Assembly (NCBI RefSeq): GCF_000003815.2
Contig: NC_049994.1
Location: 5,459,670 to 5,523,669 of the forward strand
Reading direction: 5' to 3'
From: Branchiostoma floridae
Taxonomy: Eukaryota > Chordata > Leptocardii > Amphioxiformes > Branchiostomatidae
Length of the DNA: 64,000 nucleotides
Below, in pieces: positions 51,201 through 56,725 of the stretch; positions within the stretch are counted from its first letter, which is position 1, and every line of letters starts with the position of its first letter. Both the position numbers and the translations under genes were made by a program. Below the pieces are notes generated by a model. The model made no database searches. It was not told the DNA's origin and saw only the letters and a list, made by a program, of their open reading frames with translations.

Positions 51201-54200
51201 AGTGCCACAAATCATAGCAAACTTGTGAAAGTGTCAGGAACTCTGGTGGTTGTCAGATTAATATGATGATGAATTAACATTTGGAAAGGAAGAAAAACAA
51301 ACGTACATGTATGTATGTATGAAAGAAGGAGGGAAGGAAAGAAAGGAAAAGGGAAAGAAGGAAGGAAAGGGAGGAAGAAAGGAAAGGAAGGAAGGAGGGA
51401 AAAGGGAGGGAGGAAGAAAGAAGGAAGGAAAGGAAGGAAGGAGGGAAGGAAGGAGGAAAGACACAAAGGAAAGATGGAAGGAAAGGGGAAAATTAAAGGG
51501 AGGGAGGAAGAAAGAAGGAAGGAAGGAAATGTAGGAAGGAGGGAAGGAAGGAGGAAAGACACGAAGGAAAGATGGAAGGAAAGGGGAAAATTAAAGGGAG
51601 GGAGGAAGAAAGAAGGAAGGAAGGAAGAAAGGCAGGAAAACAGGTCTTAAAAAGTAAAGATAGATAAAAGGTAAGTAGCATTTTAGAGGCTGTAGGGGTA
51701 GTGGAATGTTATCCACTGTGTCTAGGGCACAGTGTTGGAAGCTAGTCCAACCCTCTCCTTCCACTACCTTTTACTTTTACCTCCCCAACCAAAGTCAGGG
51801 ACCCATTTTTACAACTGGATGGAGTGAGGAAAATTTTGCTAACTACCTTTTCAAAGGGCAAAAAAATTGGTGGCATGTCAGGGGACTCAAAGCCAGGACC
51901 TCCGGGTCCTGGGCTTAACACTCTAAGTCTAACCATAACAGCAACTCAATGCCATCTAACTTGCCATAACTAATTCATACTTTCATGTTTCAGACCAAGT
52001 CAACACATTGCAATTGGAAGCAGAAAATATCTGGAAACAGTTCTTCTTGGCACAGGCACAGAAGCACAAGAAGTTGGCCAACCTGTACACCCAACTAGCC
52101 ACACAACAGGCACAGATAGTAGATGCCATGGACAACATGGTGGAGGCTGTCAGGTCCTTCAAGGCATCTTCAGCTAAAGCTGAACATCTCCAGACAATGA
52201 TGGAAAAAGCTTTTTGCTTTGCGACACCACCTCTCGGTAAGGAAAAGAACAACATTCCTAACCTTCCTTATTCATGGAATCATAGTATGGAGATCCTAGT
52301 TGTTGCCTAGTACCTTGGATCTTTTTATGTGACTTTTATACCTTGTATTATTTCAAATTGCTTCACTGTTTCACTTTCTGATACATGCAATAAAAATGAG
52401 GTAGACACATTTGTGATGCAGTCCTGCCTCCTATCAGCTCTTATTGGAATAACACCTACGTGTAGTGCATTATTTTGAAAAATAGTAAGAAGCAGTCATC
52501 ATTTCCCCAGGGAACTTGCCTCTCCACAAGACACATTTGTGGTGCAGTCATGCCTCCTATCAGCTCTCAATGGAATAACACCTACATCATTTTAAAATAA
52601 AGTGAGAAGCAGTCATCATTTCCCCAGGGCACATCTTCCAGCTTGTCTCTCCTCATCAGCAATAGTACAGTTTAATGGAGGCAGGCACATTTGTAATGCA
52701 GTCCTGCCCCCTATCAGCTCTTAAGGGGAACTAGACCTTTTTTTGTAAAGCATTCTGCAATATTTTAAATACATCAAAAAGTCCAGTTTTTACTTGTTTT
52801 ACGTTAGTCCATCATAGATTAGCGTTTCCACAACATTTGAACTTCACGGCGTTTTGTTGTCAAGCCCGGGAAGTACTGCGACCTTTGACCTCTGTGACGT
52901 ATTCCGACCGCCAACCTCCATACTGCTAAATACGCCAATACGCTATACCACGGCTTTGTCACCACGCTACTCTCCAAATGATGGATTCCGGCGACTTGGA
53001 GGGAGTAAACGAGTTTGAGGGCTTTGAGGAGTACGAGGGGTTTGACCCACAGAATATAACTCCGTACAACTACCTGCCCAGGCGCCCAGCGAGATCGGCC
53101 GAGGAGACTGGGGAGGTCGGCAGGCGCGCCGTTGGAGCTACTTCTGTCGCCCCGTCGACACATCCAGAACTTATCGAGGCTGTCAGCGTCGTCGAATGGG
53201 ACGGGACCGATGTTGAAACCTTTCTTGCGGGAGTTACTACAAACTACGCAGGAAGGCATTGCGCCCCCTCCCCACATTTCAGCTGGACGAACTTGCGGGA
53301 AAAAAAAACTCCTATTTTCGTACGTCCTTAATACGTTTTGTGCCACAGACGAGGTCGTAACAAACTCTAAATGAAGAGTTCACAAGTTACGGTCCACATT
53401 GGCAAGTCCTGGATTGAAAAAGCCGGACTGGAAAACTTTATTTATACGATAAGTTCCCGCGCAGTCAAGATGTGTGCTGGACGTGCGAGCTGGGGCAGGT
53501 TGGTGGTCGGATTACGTCACAGAGGTCAAAGGTTGCGGTACTTCCCGGGCTCGACAACAAAACGCCGCTAAGTTCAAATGTTGTGGAAACGCTAATGTAT
53601 GATGGACTAGCGTAAAACAAGTAAAAACTGGACTTTTTGATGTATTTAAAATATTGCAGAATGCTTTACAAGAAAAGGTTTAGTTCCCCTTTAATGGAAT
53701 AACACATAATTTCCTTAGGACACATCTTCCAGCTTACTCCTCCACATGACCAGTACAGTTTGTCGGAGGCAGACAGGGCATGTAGGGAACATGGTGGCTG
53801 GCTGGCTGAATACTCCCAACTCATTAAACTGGACAGGTAATTAGAGTCTAACACAAGGGCCTACATTTGGGGGTGCCATCAATGCTGTACACTAGAATTG
53901 GCTGACTGGTTCGCTTTGTGCTACATCCAGTAATGCTTAACAATCTGAATGCACCAATTATGCTCTATATTAGATTAGAACAGTCTACAAGTTACATACA
54001 ACTATAACAACTGGTTACTCTTTATCAGTTTCTGAAAAAGGGTATGCAGGTCACTTTAAACTACACCCTTCTTTTTTTCATTTGGATATCAAGAGGACCA
54101 ACTACTAGAGCTTTATTTATGATGCTATGTCGCAAACCTTGTATGCCATCTTCAGTCAATACGTCTGTATATATTAGCCAGTTTTGTATGAATATTTCAA

Positions 54201-56155
54201 GCACATTTGACTTATTGCATCCTTTGTATAAAGAATGGAGATAGCATATCATGTCTGAAGTTCATGGTTACTATAATTCTAATGTTAGGATCTTTAAAAT
54301 TACGGCAGATATTTAATTGCTCTTACAATCATTATAATAGGATGGAGTCTGGACCGTACCACTGTGGTTGGGTAGAGGGAGGAAGAGCATACTACCCAGT
54401 CTGGGAGGAGACTGCTAGTTGTCATGGCAACAAGTGCATCCGCATCAAGACTTGTGACAAAGGAGAGAAACACAGCGCCTGGTGTTTCCAACCCTTGGGC
54501 ATCTGCCCACATACAGTTCACCAAATGACTGAAGGATTCATTCCTTAAGTTAGGCATTATCTTTCAGAACTGCATTAACTTGTGCTAAGATATTTGAGTC
54601 CACTTTACAAATTTGCTCCAGTTTTTAAAAATAAACAGGTTTGCAGTAATATAAGATGGTTTGCACCTTTGTGACATTTTCTGCTACCTTGCGCCATTTT
54701 GCGAATGTTTTTTGTTACAAGAGTAAGACGACTGTTAGCACCCCCTCCACTCTATGTACCTTAGTATAGCCCAACAAGAATATTGACTATGGTGTGCTCT
54801 CTTAGAACTGATGCCTTACGTAATGCAATCTCTAATTTCACTGGACTCTGGAGATTCAATGCTAAGTAACCTACAAAATGAAACAGTTTTCATTTTTCAA
54901 AAAAATTCCCAATTTCAGGCAACAAATTGGCAGCATTTTGGCGCTGATTGGCATTGGCTTGTACCACTTACAAATGTAGTGGTGTAGTCCAGTGAGGTGC
55001 CCACTTTATGCATTAGTTAAGCTACAGGTCAGGGCTCGAAATACTTTTTTCTGTATACATGCACTGGTGCAGGTAACATTGAAAATTACTTGCACCAGAC
55101 AAATTTACCTGCACCACTCTGGTCTTAAGAATTATGAATCATACTAAAATTGTTCAGGAACCATGCATCGCTATCTTTTGTTTCATACTTTATCAATGCA
55201 GCTAATAACAAATGTCCTAAGATGTAGGTGTATATGGATCATGTATAAAACATAGTACATGGACCAGTGCAGGTTAGGTGCAGGTAAACACCAGAAATAC
55301 CTGCACAGCTCCAATTTTACCTGCACTAATCTGCATATGCAGGTGGTATTTCGAGCCCTGCAGGTGCAATATTCATGAACATGTTTGACAGTGAGTGTAT
55401 TACCTTTCTGGTCTGTCTGTAGCAGGATTTCTAGCTTGGCACAGAAGCGGTGCAGAGTTGTGTTGTCATCTGTGATTGGCTCCTGGATCTCTGTGAAGTA
55501 CTGTTGCTTCAACTCAGTGATGCATTCTGGGACAGACACAAAGATGTCAATACAAATGTTGTAATGACACACAAGAGAAGAAGAAAAACAAAAAAGCCAG
55601 GATTGGACAAGTCCACTAGTCTGATTGTCCAGAGCAAATGAAAGTGCTGATCGCACAAGTGCATGTCCTACCCCATTTGCCTGATCGGGCAAGTAAGATT
55701 TTTCCATGAGCGTGATTTACTTGATACAACTTTATGTTACTTTTCACAGTCATGGCATCAAGCATTGGTCAACACAGTAAAATAGAGCCAATGATAAAAG
55801 AATTCCATTGATTGCTGGAAGTGAAAAAAAAATGTCATTAAAATTTCAGGCAAGTGACAAGTTGGTTTGGGCAAGTTCATTTTCTTATGTACTTTTGTAC
55901 TAAGCGAATTTTAGAAAACTTTCCATTCCCGAATAAAACCCCTCAAATGTATGCTTATGTTGTTCCAATTCATATATATAGTGATATGGTTAATGGTTAA
56001 AATAGCAGTTCCAAGCTCTGTGTAGGAAAAATAAGATGGACATGTAAGACCTTAGACTAGAGACTTGTCTTAGACATTAAAATTCAAACCACATTACCTT
56101 CGATGTCTTTGATGAGTTTCTGCACCTGTGGGTTGGGAGGAGGTGCCGTTGCCAT
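18228..56155 (-). CDS. FYCO1: FYVE and coiled-coil domain-containing protein 1, complete (23 exons)
   Basis: Coding exons 5'->3': 56155-56098, 55526-55404, 43945-43833, 42854-42748, 42606-42463, 42008-41924, 39138-39052, 37891-37655, 37082-34200, 33358-33235, 32834-32805, 32527-32367, 31798-31658, 30957-30838, 29555-29449, 28077-27939, 27118-27045, 23713-23592, 23046-22926, 22794-22753, 21256-21100, 19717-19554, 18294-18228 (TAA). The sum is 5406 nt = 1801 aa, with every phase matched. Order: RUN (about 20-182), coiled coil (about 215-1506), FYVE (about 1515-1605), LC3-interacting motif, GOLD (about 1660-1801). Human FYCO1 has the same order at 1478 aa. The known protein links RAB7 and LC3 vesicles to kinesin for plus-end transport. 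Intron 2 (11.5 kb) hosts two opposite-strand genes. The least certain exon is 22794-22753. Confidence 0.96.
18400..18974. mobile_element. Decayed Tc1-like element, host of the MITE at 18427
   Basis: CAGTCAAACCTATACAAGTG on the left and CAGGTTTTACAG on the right are degraded versions of the CAGTCAAACCTG ends. The interior AAGGACCACCTGTACATAAG resembles the fragment at 56376-56560. It lies in FYCO1's last intron. Confidence 0.5.
18427..18778. mobile_element. hAT-type MITE (CAGGGCTCTAGCCAGC), copy 1
   Basis: Ends CAGGGCTCTAGCCAGC / GCTGGCTAGAGCCCTG. Flanks GACCACCG and GACCACTG match 7 of 8, a near-perfect hAT target duplication. It is nested in the older Tc1-like element. It is about 350 bp with no transposase, and the second copy is at 46554-46893. 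Confidence 0.85.
19127..19536. mobile_element. hAT-type MITE (TAGGGCTGGGTACC), copy 1
   Basis: TAGGGCTGGGTACCGGTAC opens and GTACCGGTGCCCTA closes the element. Perfect GATGACTG target duplications lie at 19119-19126 and 19537-19544. The interior is repeated AGGTCCAGGTCC words. It sits 9 bp beyond the FYCO1 exon 22 boundary, just past the GTATGT donor. The same family in the opposite orientation is at 28282-28713. Confidence 0.9.
19990..20153. mobile_element. MITE with 40-bp near-perfect inverted ends
   Basis: TACTCTCCAAGCAGAGGTTA and about 20 further bases on the left are repeated inverted on the right (20111-20151). Related half-ends (GGGGCCTAACCTCTTCTTGG) occur in the 27540 and 27870 duplicates, and AAGCAGATCCTA-type ends at 24519. 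It lies in a FYCO1 intron. Confidence 0.7.
20560..20940. repeat. Inverted repeat flanking assembly gap
   Basis: Sequence left of the 100-N gap (20706-20805) is repeated inverted to its right: ATAACAGGCGACACTATAAT at about 20565 and its complement at about 20892-20915, plus CATTCCTTATCATGACATAG near both gap edges. It is a TIR element or hairpin that likely broke the assembly. The gap length is a placeholder. Confidence 0.7.
20706..20805. other. Assembly gap (100 N)
   Basis: Exactly 100 N, a placeholder for unknown length, between inverted repeat arms. Confidence 1.
21260..22740. other. FYCO1 intron, no recognised feature
   Basis: AT-rich sequence with a GCAGCCAGTAAAGTTTGACTT stretch near 21400 and no ORF, TIR pair or RNA signal that I can support. 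Confidence 0.4.
22926..23046 (-). CDS. FYCO1: FYCO1 exon 19 with LC3-interacting motif
   Basis: Encodes acidic [22 protein letters not shown]. The core FDFV (23008-22997) in an acidic setting aligns with the known human FYCO1 LIR (FDII followed by acidic residues), lying between FYVE and GOLD as in human. It is predicted to bind ATG8/LC3 and tether autophagosomes. A second potential start in the same frame is not relevant. Confidence 0.85.
23592..28077 (-). CDS. FYCO1: FYCO1 FYVE zinc-finger exons 16-18
   Basis: Exon 16 holds [14 protein letters not shown] then [18 protein letters not shown], with the WxxD motif as WMED and the first CxxC. Exon 17 gives [14 protein letters not shown], completing the R-K-HHCRxCG phosphatidylinositol-3-phosphate signature. 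Exon 18 gives [16 protein letters not shown] with the last Cys pair. FYCO1 has RCC instead of the usual RVC, as here. All eight zinc ligands are present. FYVE domains bind PI(3)P on endosomes and autophagosomes. Confidence 0.96.
23781..24262. mobile_element. Harbinger-like MITE (TTA/TAA + GGCCACAGCAAGTA)
   Basis: The right end TACTTGCTGTGGCC then TAA is intact. The left end (TAA then AGCCGAAGCAAGTAAATTTT) is degraded. The internal GATGTCATCC-like words match the copy at 59433-59965 and the fragment ending at 43233. It lies in the FYCO1 intron after exon 18. Confidence 0.6.
24519..24697. mobile_element. MITE with TCTCCAAGCAGATCCTA inverted ends
   Basis: TCTCCAAGCAGATCCTATTA is mirrored by TAGGATCTGCTTGGAGA. 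AAGATAGTA / TACTATCTT also pair further inside. About 180 bp with no ORF, it ends about 75 bp from the candidate FYVE microexon. Confidence 0.7.
24772..24792 (-). CDS. FYCO1: Candidate 21-nt microexon inside the FYCO1 FYVE domain
   Basis: On the minus strand, a TTTCTTTCTTTCCAG acceptor and a consensus GTAAGT donor flank 21 nt between exons 17 and 18. Exon 17 ends with two codon bases and exon 18 supplies one, so inclusion stays in frame and adds seven residues (reads [11 protein letters not shown] across the junction). Without it the Cys-Cys spacing equals human FYCO1. With it the loop gains an LPS segment like those in other FYVE proteins. Both splice sites are seen in sequence; use is inferred. 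Confidence 0.5.
25105..25895. mobile_element. TIR element CCAATGGACCC
   Basis: CCAATGGACCCTTTCAG and CTGGAAGGGTCCATTGG form the ends. Inverted similarity continues through TATTTCGAA...CTCGGTCAAAAAC for about 95 bp. ORFs inside are weak and lack known domains. A short relic (TGGACCCTTCCATTGG) follows at 26059. It lies in a FYCO1 intron. Confidence 0.65.
26372..26963. mobile_element. Inverted-repeat element with hammerhead-like hairpin
   Basis: Arms 26376-26436 and 26783-26833 are inverted copies (GTTAGCAAGTGAAAGGATTG). A third pairing joins 26372-26398 with 26935-26963. At 26860-26889 lies CTGAAGAA, a 6-bp stem GGTGAC/GTCACC and GAAAC, followed by AATAAAGCACTGG. The architecture resembles Penelope-like element ends, which can carry hammerhead ribozymes (family knowledge). 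No RT is present. Confidence 0.5.
27480..27632 (-). pseudogene. Decayed partial copy of FYCO1 exon 16 donor end
   Basis: 27593-27625 repeats the exon 16 donor (CTCACC) and the last coding bases (CTTCCTGACAATGATGGAGA) found at 27934-27963. Upstream MITE-like sequence (AAGCTGGGGCCTAACCT) is also duplicated (27540 vs 27870). Coding similarity stops after about 28 bases. The tandem duplication spans the intron/exon border, leaving a decoy donor. Confidence 0.7.
28251..29267 (-). mobile_element. Mariner element, internally deleted, with transposase N-terminus
   Basis: TIRs CGAGGGGCGTTCAATAAGTA and TACTTATTGAACACCCCTCG are flanked by TA (28249-28250, 29268-29269). A minus-strand frame (29106-28777) encodes [39 protein letters not shown] and APRPGRPSS, the helix-turn-helix region and GRPSS-type linker of mariner transposases. 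The catalytic DDD part is missing. The left TIR region is split by a hAT MITE. It lies in a FYCO1 intron. Confidence 0.88.
28282..28713. mobile_element. hAT-type MITE (TAGGGCTGGGTA), copy 2, nested in mariner
   Basis: TAGGGCTGGGTATCGGTAC and GTACCCAGCCCTA bound the element, with perfect CCCCTGAC duplications at 28274-28281 and 28714-28721. It is inverted relative to the copy at 19127-19536. Removing it with one duplication restores a continuous mariner end. Confidence 0.93.
29784..30796. repeat. 33-bp minisatellite, about 30 copies
   Basis: The unit ATGGATCAGCACCAAGGACA...GATGCCTAAACAC is 33 bp, with a few 36-bp variants, so frames stay open on both strands: [11 protein letters not shown] on plus and [11 protein letters not shown] on minus. 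It sits in the FYCO1 intron between exons 14 and 15 and lacks splice borders. Treated as non-coding VNTR; 29787-30107 and 30227-30796 are the longest runs. Confidence 0.9.
31090..31376. repeat. Two tandem copies of a ~148-bp unit
   Basis: ATAGTCTTCAGTACTTCCAA...CTCACATGTAAAAT occurs at about 31095 and 31245 with few differences. It lies in the FYCO1 intron 13 region with no coding role seen. Confidence 0.8.
31887..32337. mobile_element. hAT-like MITE (CAGTGTTCTAGC)
   Basis: CAGTGTTCTAGCTAGCTTG and GGTAGGCTAGAACACTG form the ends. The interior words CCTCTGAAATGCTAGTTCCT and CCCCCTAG are shared with 43374-43734 and the relic near 15720-15860. No clear target duplication. It ends about 30 bp before FYCO1 exon 12. 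Confidence 0.6.
32805..32834 (-). CDS. FYCO1: FYCO1 30-nt microexon (exon 11)
   Basis: A TTTTTTTTTCCAAG acceptor and GTAAGA donor bound 30 nt, adding ten residues ([10 protein letters not shown] plus a shared codon) between coiled-coil exons 10 and 12. Both sides are phase 1, so it can be included or skipped without shifting frame. The non-heptad, Asn/Pro-containing peptide would break the coiled coil. It is likely an alternative cassette. Confidence 0.65.
33514..33837. mobile_element. GTGCAAAATAC MITE, copy 2
   Basis: A close copy of 6751-7073 in the same orientation, ending AAGTATTTTGTACACTG. Flanks ATGAC (33509-33513) and ATGTC (33838-33842) are a near 5-bp duplication. It lies in the intron after FYCO1 exon 9. 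Confidence 0.78.
34200..37082 (-). CDS. FYCO1: FYCO1 exon 9, 2883-nt coiled-coil exon
   Basis: One uninterrupted 961-codon exon with acceptor TTTGTAG and donor GTAGGGG. It is nearly all heptad-patterned, Glu/Lys-rich coiled coil. A single oversized central exon is also a feature of vertebrate FYCO1, so gene structure supports orthology. The longer total length against human comes from this and neighbouring coiled-coil exons. Long antisense ORFs here are codon-bias shadows. Confidence 0.95.
37935..38670. repeat. ~136-bp tandem repeat array, 4-5 copies
   Basis: GAAGACAACAACTTCATCAC begins units at about 37943, 38263, 38401 and 38537. Each continues with ATTCAGCACCA, CAATCAGATCTATAATCCA and TAGGCTGTTCAGTTGCTTAG. 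The first unit is interrupted by unrelated sequence. It lies in the FYCO1 intron between exons 7 and 8. Confidence 0.8.
39146..41200. mobile_element. 2-kb TIR/foldback element abutting FYCO1 exon 7
   Basis: The identical 8-mer GCTGGAAC lies at 39138-39145 and 41201-41208. Ends GGTAACCGGTCGTTTCGTTA and the inverse of GAATACAGGTCGTTTCGTTA match over GGTCGTTTCGTTACATCG. Subterminal TTTCGTTACA words repeat many times. A second internal palindrome of about 220-bp arms (39840-40064 with 40300-40525) contains CATGAGACGACGGGCCG. No transposase is seen. The 8-bp duplication suggests hAT-like transposition, although the ends are not the usual CAGGG. Confidence 0.85.
41924..55526 (-). CDS. FYCO1: FYCO1 RUN-domain exons 2-6
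   Basis: Exon 2 encodes [20 protein letters not shown] and [17 protein letters not shown]. Exon 3 has [14 protein letters not shown] and [13 protein letters not shown]. Exon 4 has [19 protein letters not shown]. Exon 5 has [20 protein letters not shown]. Exon 6 has the [14 protein letters not shown] linker. Each matches the vertebrate FYCO1 RUN region in order. RUN domains bind small GTPases or kinesin adaptors (family knowledge). The 11.5-kb intron between exons 2 and 3 contains both Link-module genes. Confidence 0.95.
42980..43233. mobile_element. Harbinger-like MITE fragment
   Basis: The right end ACTTGCTGTGGCC then TAA, with CACTAGTGT words and GATGTCATCCATGA, matches the family at 59433-59965 in the same end orientation. 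The left end is not found. Confidence 0.5.
43374..43734. mobile_element. hAT-type MITE (CAGGGTTGTAGCCAGC)
   Basis: CAGGGTTGTAGCCAGC and GCTGGCTACAACCCTG bound it, with perfect CATGAAAG duplications at 43366-43373 and 43735-43742. The interior is shared with 31887-32337. It lies in FYCO1 intron 3, about 100 bp from exon 3. Confidence 0.93.
44047..44125. repeat. TG/CTGTCCG-rich simple repeat
   Basis: Alternating GTGTGTG with TCTGTCCG interruptions in FYCO1 intron 2. Confidence 0.85.
45260..49589 (+). CDS. Secreted coiled-coil/Link-module protein A, nested in FYCO1 intron 2 (243 aa)
   Basis: Exons: 45260-45318, 45919-46049, 46930-47099, 48221-48302, 48739-48862, 49424-49589 (TAG). The sum is 732 nt with all phases matched. 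[16 protein letters not shown] is a clear signal peptide. Residues about 30-150 are acidic then helical ([19 protein letters not shown]), a likely coiled-coil oligomerisation stalk. The C-terminal ~90 residues are a Link module: [20 protein letters not shown], then [15 protein letters not shown], then YNAWCWKK. Link modules bind hyaluronan or related glycans (family knowledge). The usual CDAGW is CDCGW here, adding a Cys. AATAAA at 49839-49844 follows. The gene runs opposite to its host. I recognise no named orthologue. Confidence 0.88.
46554..46893. mobile_element. hAT-type MITE (CAGGGCT..AGCCAGC), copy 2
   Basis: Perfect AGCGAACA duplications lie at 46546-46553 and 46894-46901. The body is highly similar to 18427-18778 in the same orientation. 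It ends 36 bp before Link gene A exon 3, so part of that intron's 3' region is MITE-derived. Confidence 0.93.
47107..47591. mobile_element. Tc1-like MITE at Link gene A exon 3 donor
   Basis: TA (47105-47106) then CAGTCAAACCTGCCC is mirrored by GGGCAGGTTTGACTG then TA (47592-47593). Same family as 985-2026. It begins 8 bp after the exon end, directly behind the GTAGGT donor. Confidence 0.92.
50051..50203. mobile_element. TA-flanked MITE (TACTGTAAATGCAG), copy 1
   Basis: TACTGTAAATGCAGAAATG is mirrored by GGCATTTACAGTA. The interior has GCGAACTTAAA and TTTTCCCGCTACC, shared with 58912-59123. It lies between Link genes A and B. Confidence 0.85.
50525..54548 (+). CDS. Secreted coiled-coil/Link-module protein B, paralogue of A (254 aa)
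   Basis: Exons: 50525-50720, 51994-52236, 53719-53836, 54341-54548 (TAA). The sum is 765 nt with phases matched. The first ~27 residues ([20 protein letters not shown]) form a hydrophobic signal or anchor. A Thr/Ser-rich stretch ([16 protein letters not shown]), a likely O-glycosylated linker, precedes a coiled coil ([20 protein letters not shown]). The Link module spans [20 protein letters not shown] through [14 protein letters not shown] to [12 protein letters not shown]. Intron positions in the Link part match gene A, so they are tandem duplicates. The expected CDAGW Cys is lost (YHCGW), keeping only the shifted one. Exon 50525 has a second in-frame ATG. AATAAA at 54630-54635. Confidence 0.86.
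50781..51010 (+). mobile_element. tRNA-like SINE
   Basis: TTAGTCAAGGTAACTGGGAG...AGTTCAATCCTGG resembles box A/box B, followed by a non-tRNA body (GGCAGTGCCTTGAGCACG, ACATACCCTGCTACTGAAAC) also found near 46435 and, inverted, near 7100-7200. It lies in Link gene B intron 1. Confidence 0.55.
51325..51655. repeat. Polypurine GGAA/GGGA tract
   Basis: More than 300 bases almost free of pyrimidines on the plus strand, built of AAGGAAGG, GGGAGG and AAAGA units, with one ~100-bp internal duplication (ACACAAAGGAAAGATGGAAG and ACACGAAGGAAAGATGGAAG). ORFs across it are compositional. It lies in Link gene B intron 1. Confidence 0.92.
51700..51950 (-). mobile_element. Probable tRNA-derived SINE
   Basis: On the minus strand, TTAGAGTGTTAAGCCCAGGA and CTTTGAGTCCCCTGAC give weak box A/B-like words. 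The other end (CCAACCCTCTCCTTCCACTA) resembles low-complexity SINE tails. It lies in Link gene B intron 1, about 45 bp before exon 2. Confidence 0.35.
52398..52720 (+). pseudogene. Decayed tandem copies of the Link gene B exon 3 border
   Basis: Three units share ACATTTGT.ATGCAGTCCTGCC...CTATCAGCTCT...GGAATAACACCTAC and a TTTCCCCAG acceptor-like end. After the acceptor at 52626-52627, GGGCACATCTTCCAGCTTGT copies the start of exon 3 (53719: GACACATCTTCCAGCTTACT) but carries disrupted codons. The array continues, interrupted by a transposon, into the real exon. They are decoy acceptors, not functional exons. Confidence 0.75.
52725..53690. mobile_element. TTAA element with ~230-bp terminal inverted repeats
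   Basis: TTAA (52721-52724) then GGGGAACTAGACC on the left; GGTTTAGTTCCCC(T) then TTAA (53691-53694) on the right. The arms match for about 230 bp (TTTACTTGTTTTACG, GCGTTTCCACAACATTTGAA, CCCGGGAAGTAC). The 966-bp element is piggyBac/Kolobok-like by its target site. An internal plus-strand frame (52978-53331) is acidic at its start ([17 protein letters not shown]) and lacks a recognised domain. It split a Link gene B tandem unit. Confidence 0.92.
55037..55366. mobile_element. CAGGGCTCGAAATAC MITE
   Basis: CAGGGCTCGAAATAC and GTATTTCGAGCCCTG bound it, with CAGGT on both flanks (5 bp). The interior is rich in TGCACC/GGTGCA words, as at 60682. It ends about 37 bp before FYCO1 exon 2. Confidence 0.88.
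55590..55925. mobile_element. Relic of the ACAAGTCC MITE family
   Basis: Shares GGACAAGTCCACTAGTCTGATTGTCC and internal GGGCAAGTA words with 16122-16526. The ends are degraded. FYCO1 intron 1. Confidence 0.45.
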
Positions 56156-56199
56156 GGTAACGCTGTGCTGTCAGAATAGGTATTGCCTCATGTCTGACC
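56156..56199 (-). promoter_or_regulatory. FYCO1: FYCO1 5' UTR with short upstream ORF
   Basis: A TTCCAG acceptor at 56200-56201 begins this leader, so the true first exon lies further right, past the gap at 56626 or in the 57.9-58.4 kb promoter region. The leader contains an ATG opening a six-codon uORF (MRQYLF, then stop) out of frame with the main start. The main start context ACCATGG is strong. Confidence 0.6.
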
Positions 56200-56625
56200 C
56201 TGGAATACAATATTGCACAATATATGTCTTATATCAAGATTTGTATCAAGATCAATACTGCATATTGTATTGCTAGTTACTATTTGAAATCTATTTGAGT
56301 CAACTCAGTAAAGTCCCTTTCTCATTCACTGAAGATACTTTTCCAGTAACTCTCAACATAGATACACTGTATAATGCAGTCAAACATGTACAAGTGACCA
56401 TCTCTACATAAGGACCATCTGGCCAATGCTCACTTGTGGATAATTTTCCCATTGATACAATTTTGTGACTGTGTCTATAAAAAGTATACTTCTACTACTG
56501 TCAGTCTGCCTATACACCTTTCTCACGCGGCGGCCATGATAGATCGAAGAAGAGGTCAATGAGGCAAACAGACAAAACTTATTTCTAAAATCAGGTCCCA
56601 TTTAGTTTTCCCCCAAACCACACAA

Positions 56626-56725
56626 NNNNNNNNNNNNNNNNNNNNNNNNNNNNNNNNNNNNNNNNNNNNNNNNNNNNNNNNNNNNNNNNNNNNNNNNNNN
56701 NNNNNNNNNNNNNNNNNNNNNNNNN
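56626..56725. other. Assembly gap (100 N)
   Basis: Exactly 100 N upstream of FYCO1's start codon. It may hide a 5' UTR exon. Confidence 1.

Noticed and set aside
51307-51650. Gly/Lys/Glu-rich ORFs in the purine tract
   Set aside because: Compositional consequence of GGA/AAG repeats.
52978-53331. 117-aa ORF inside the TTAA element as a host gene
   Set aside because: Confined between transposon arms, no recognised domain, no introns. At most a remnant of an element gene.
53132-53571. A third Link-type gene between 52.4 and 53.7 kb
   Set aside because: Apparent exon copies are decayed border duplicates and the rest is transposon.
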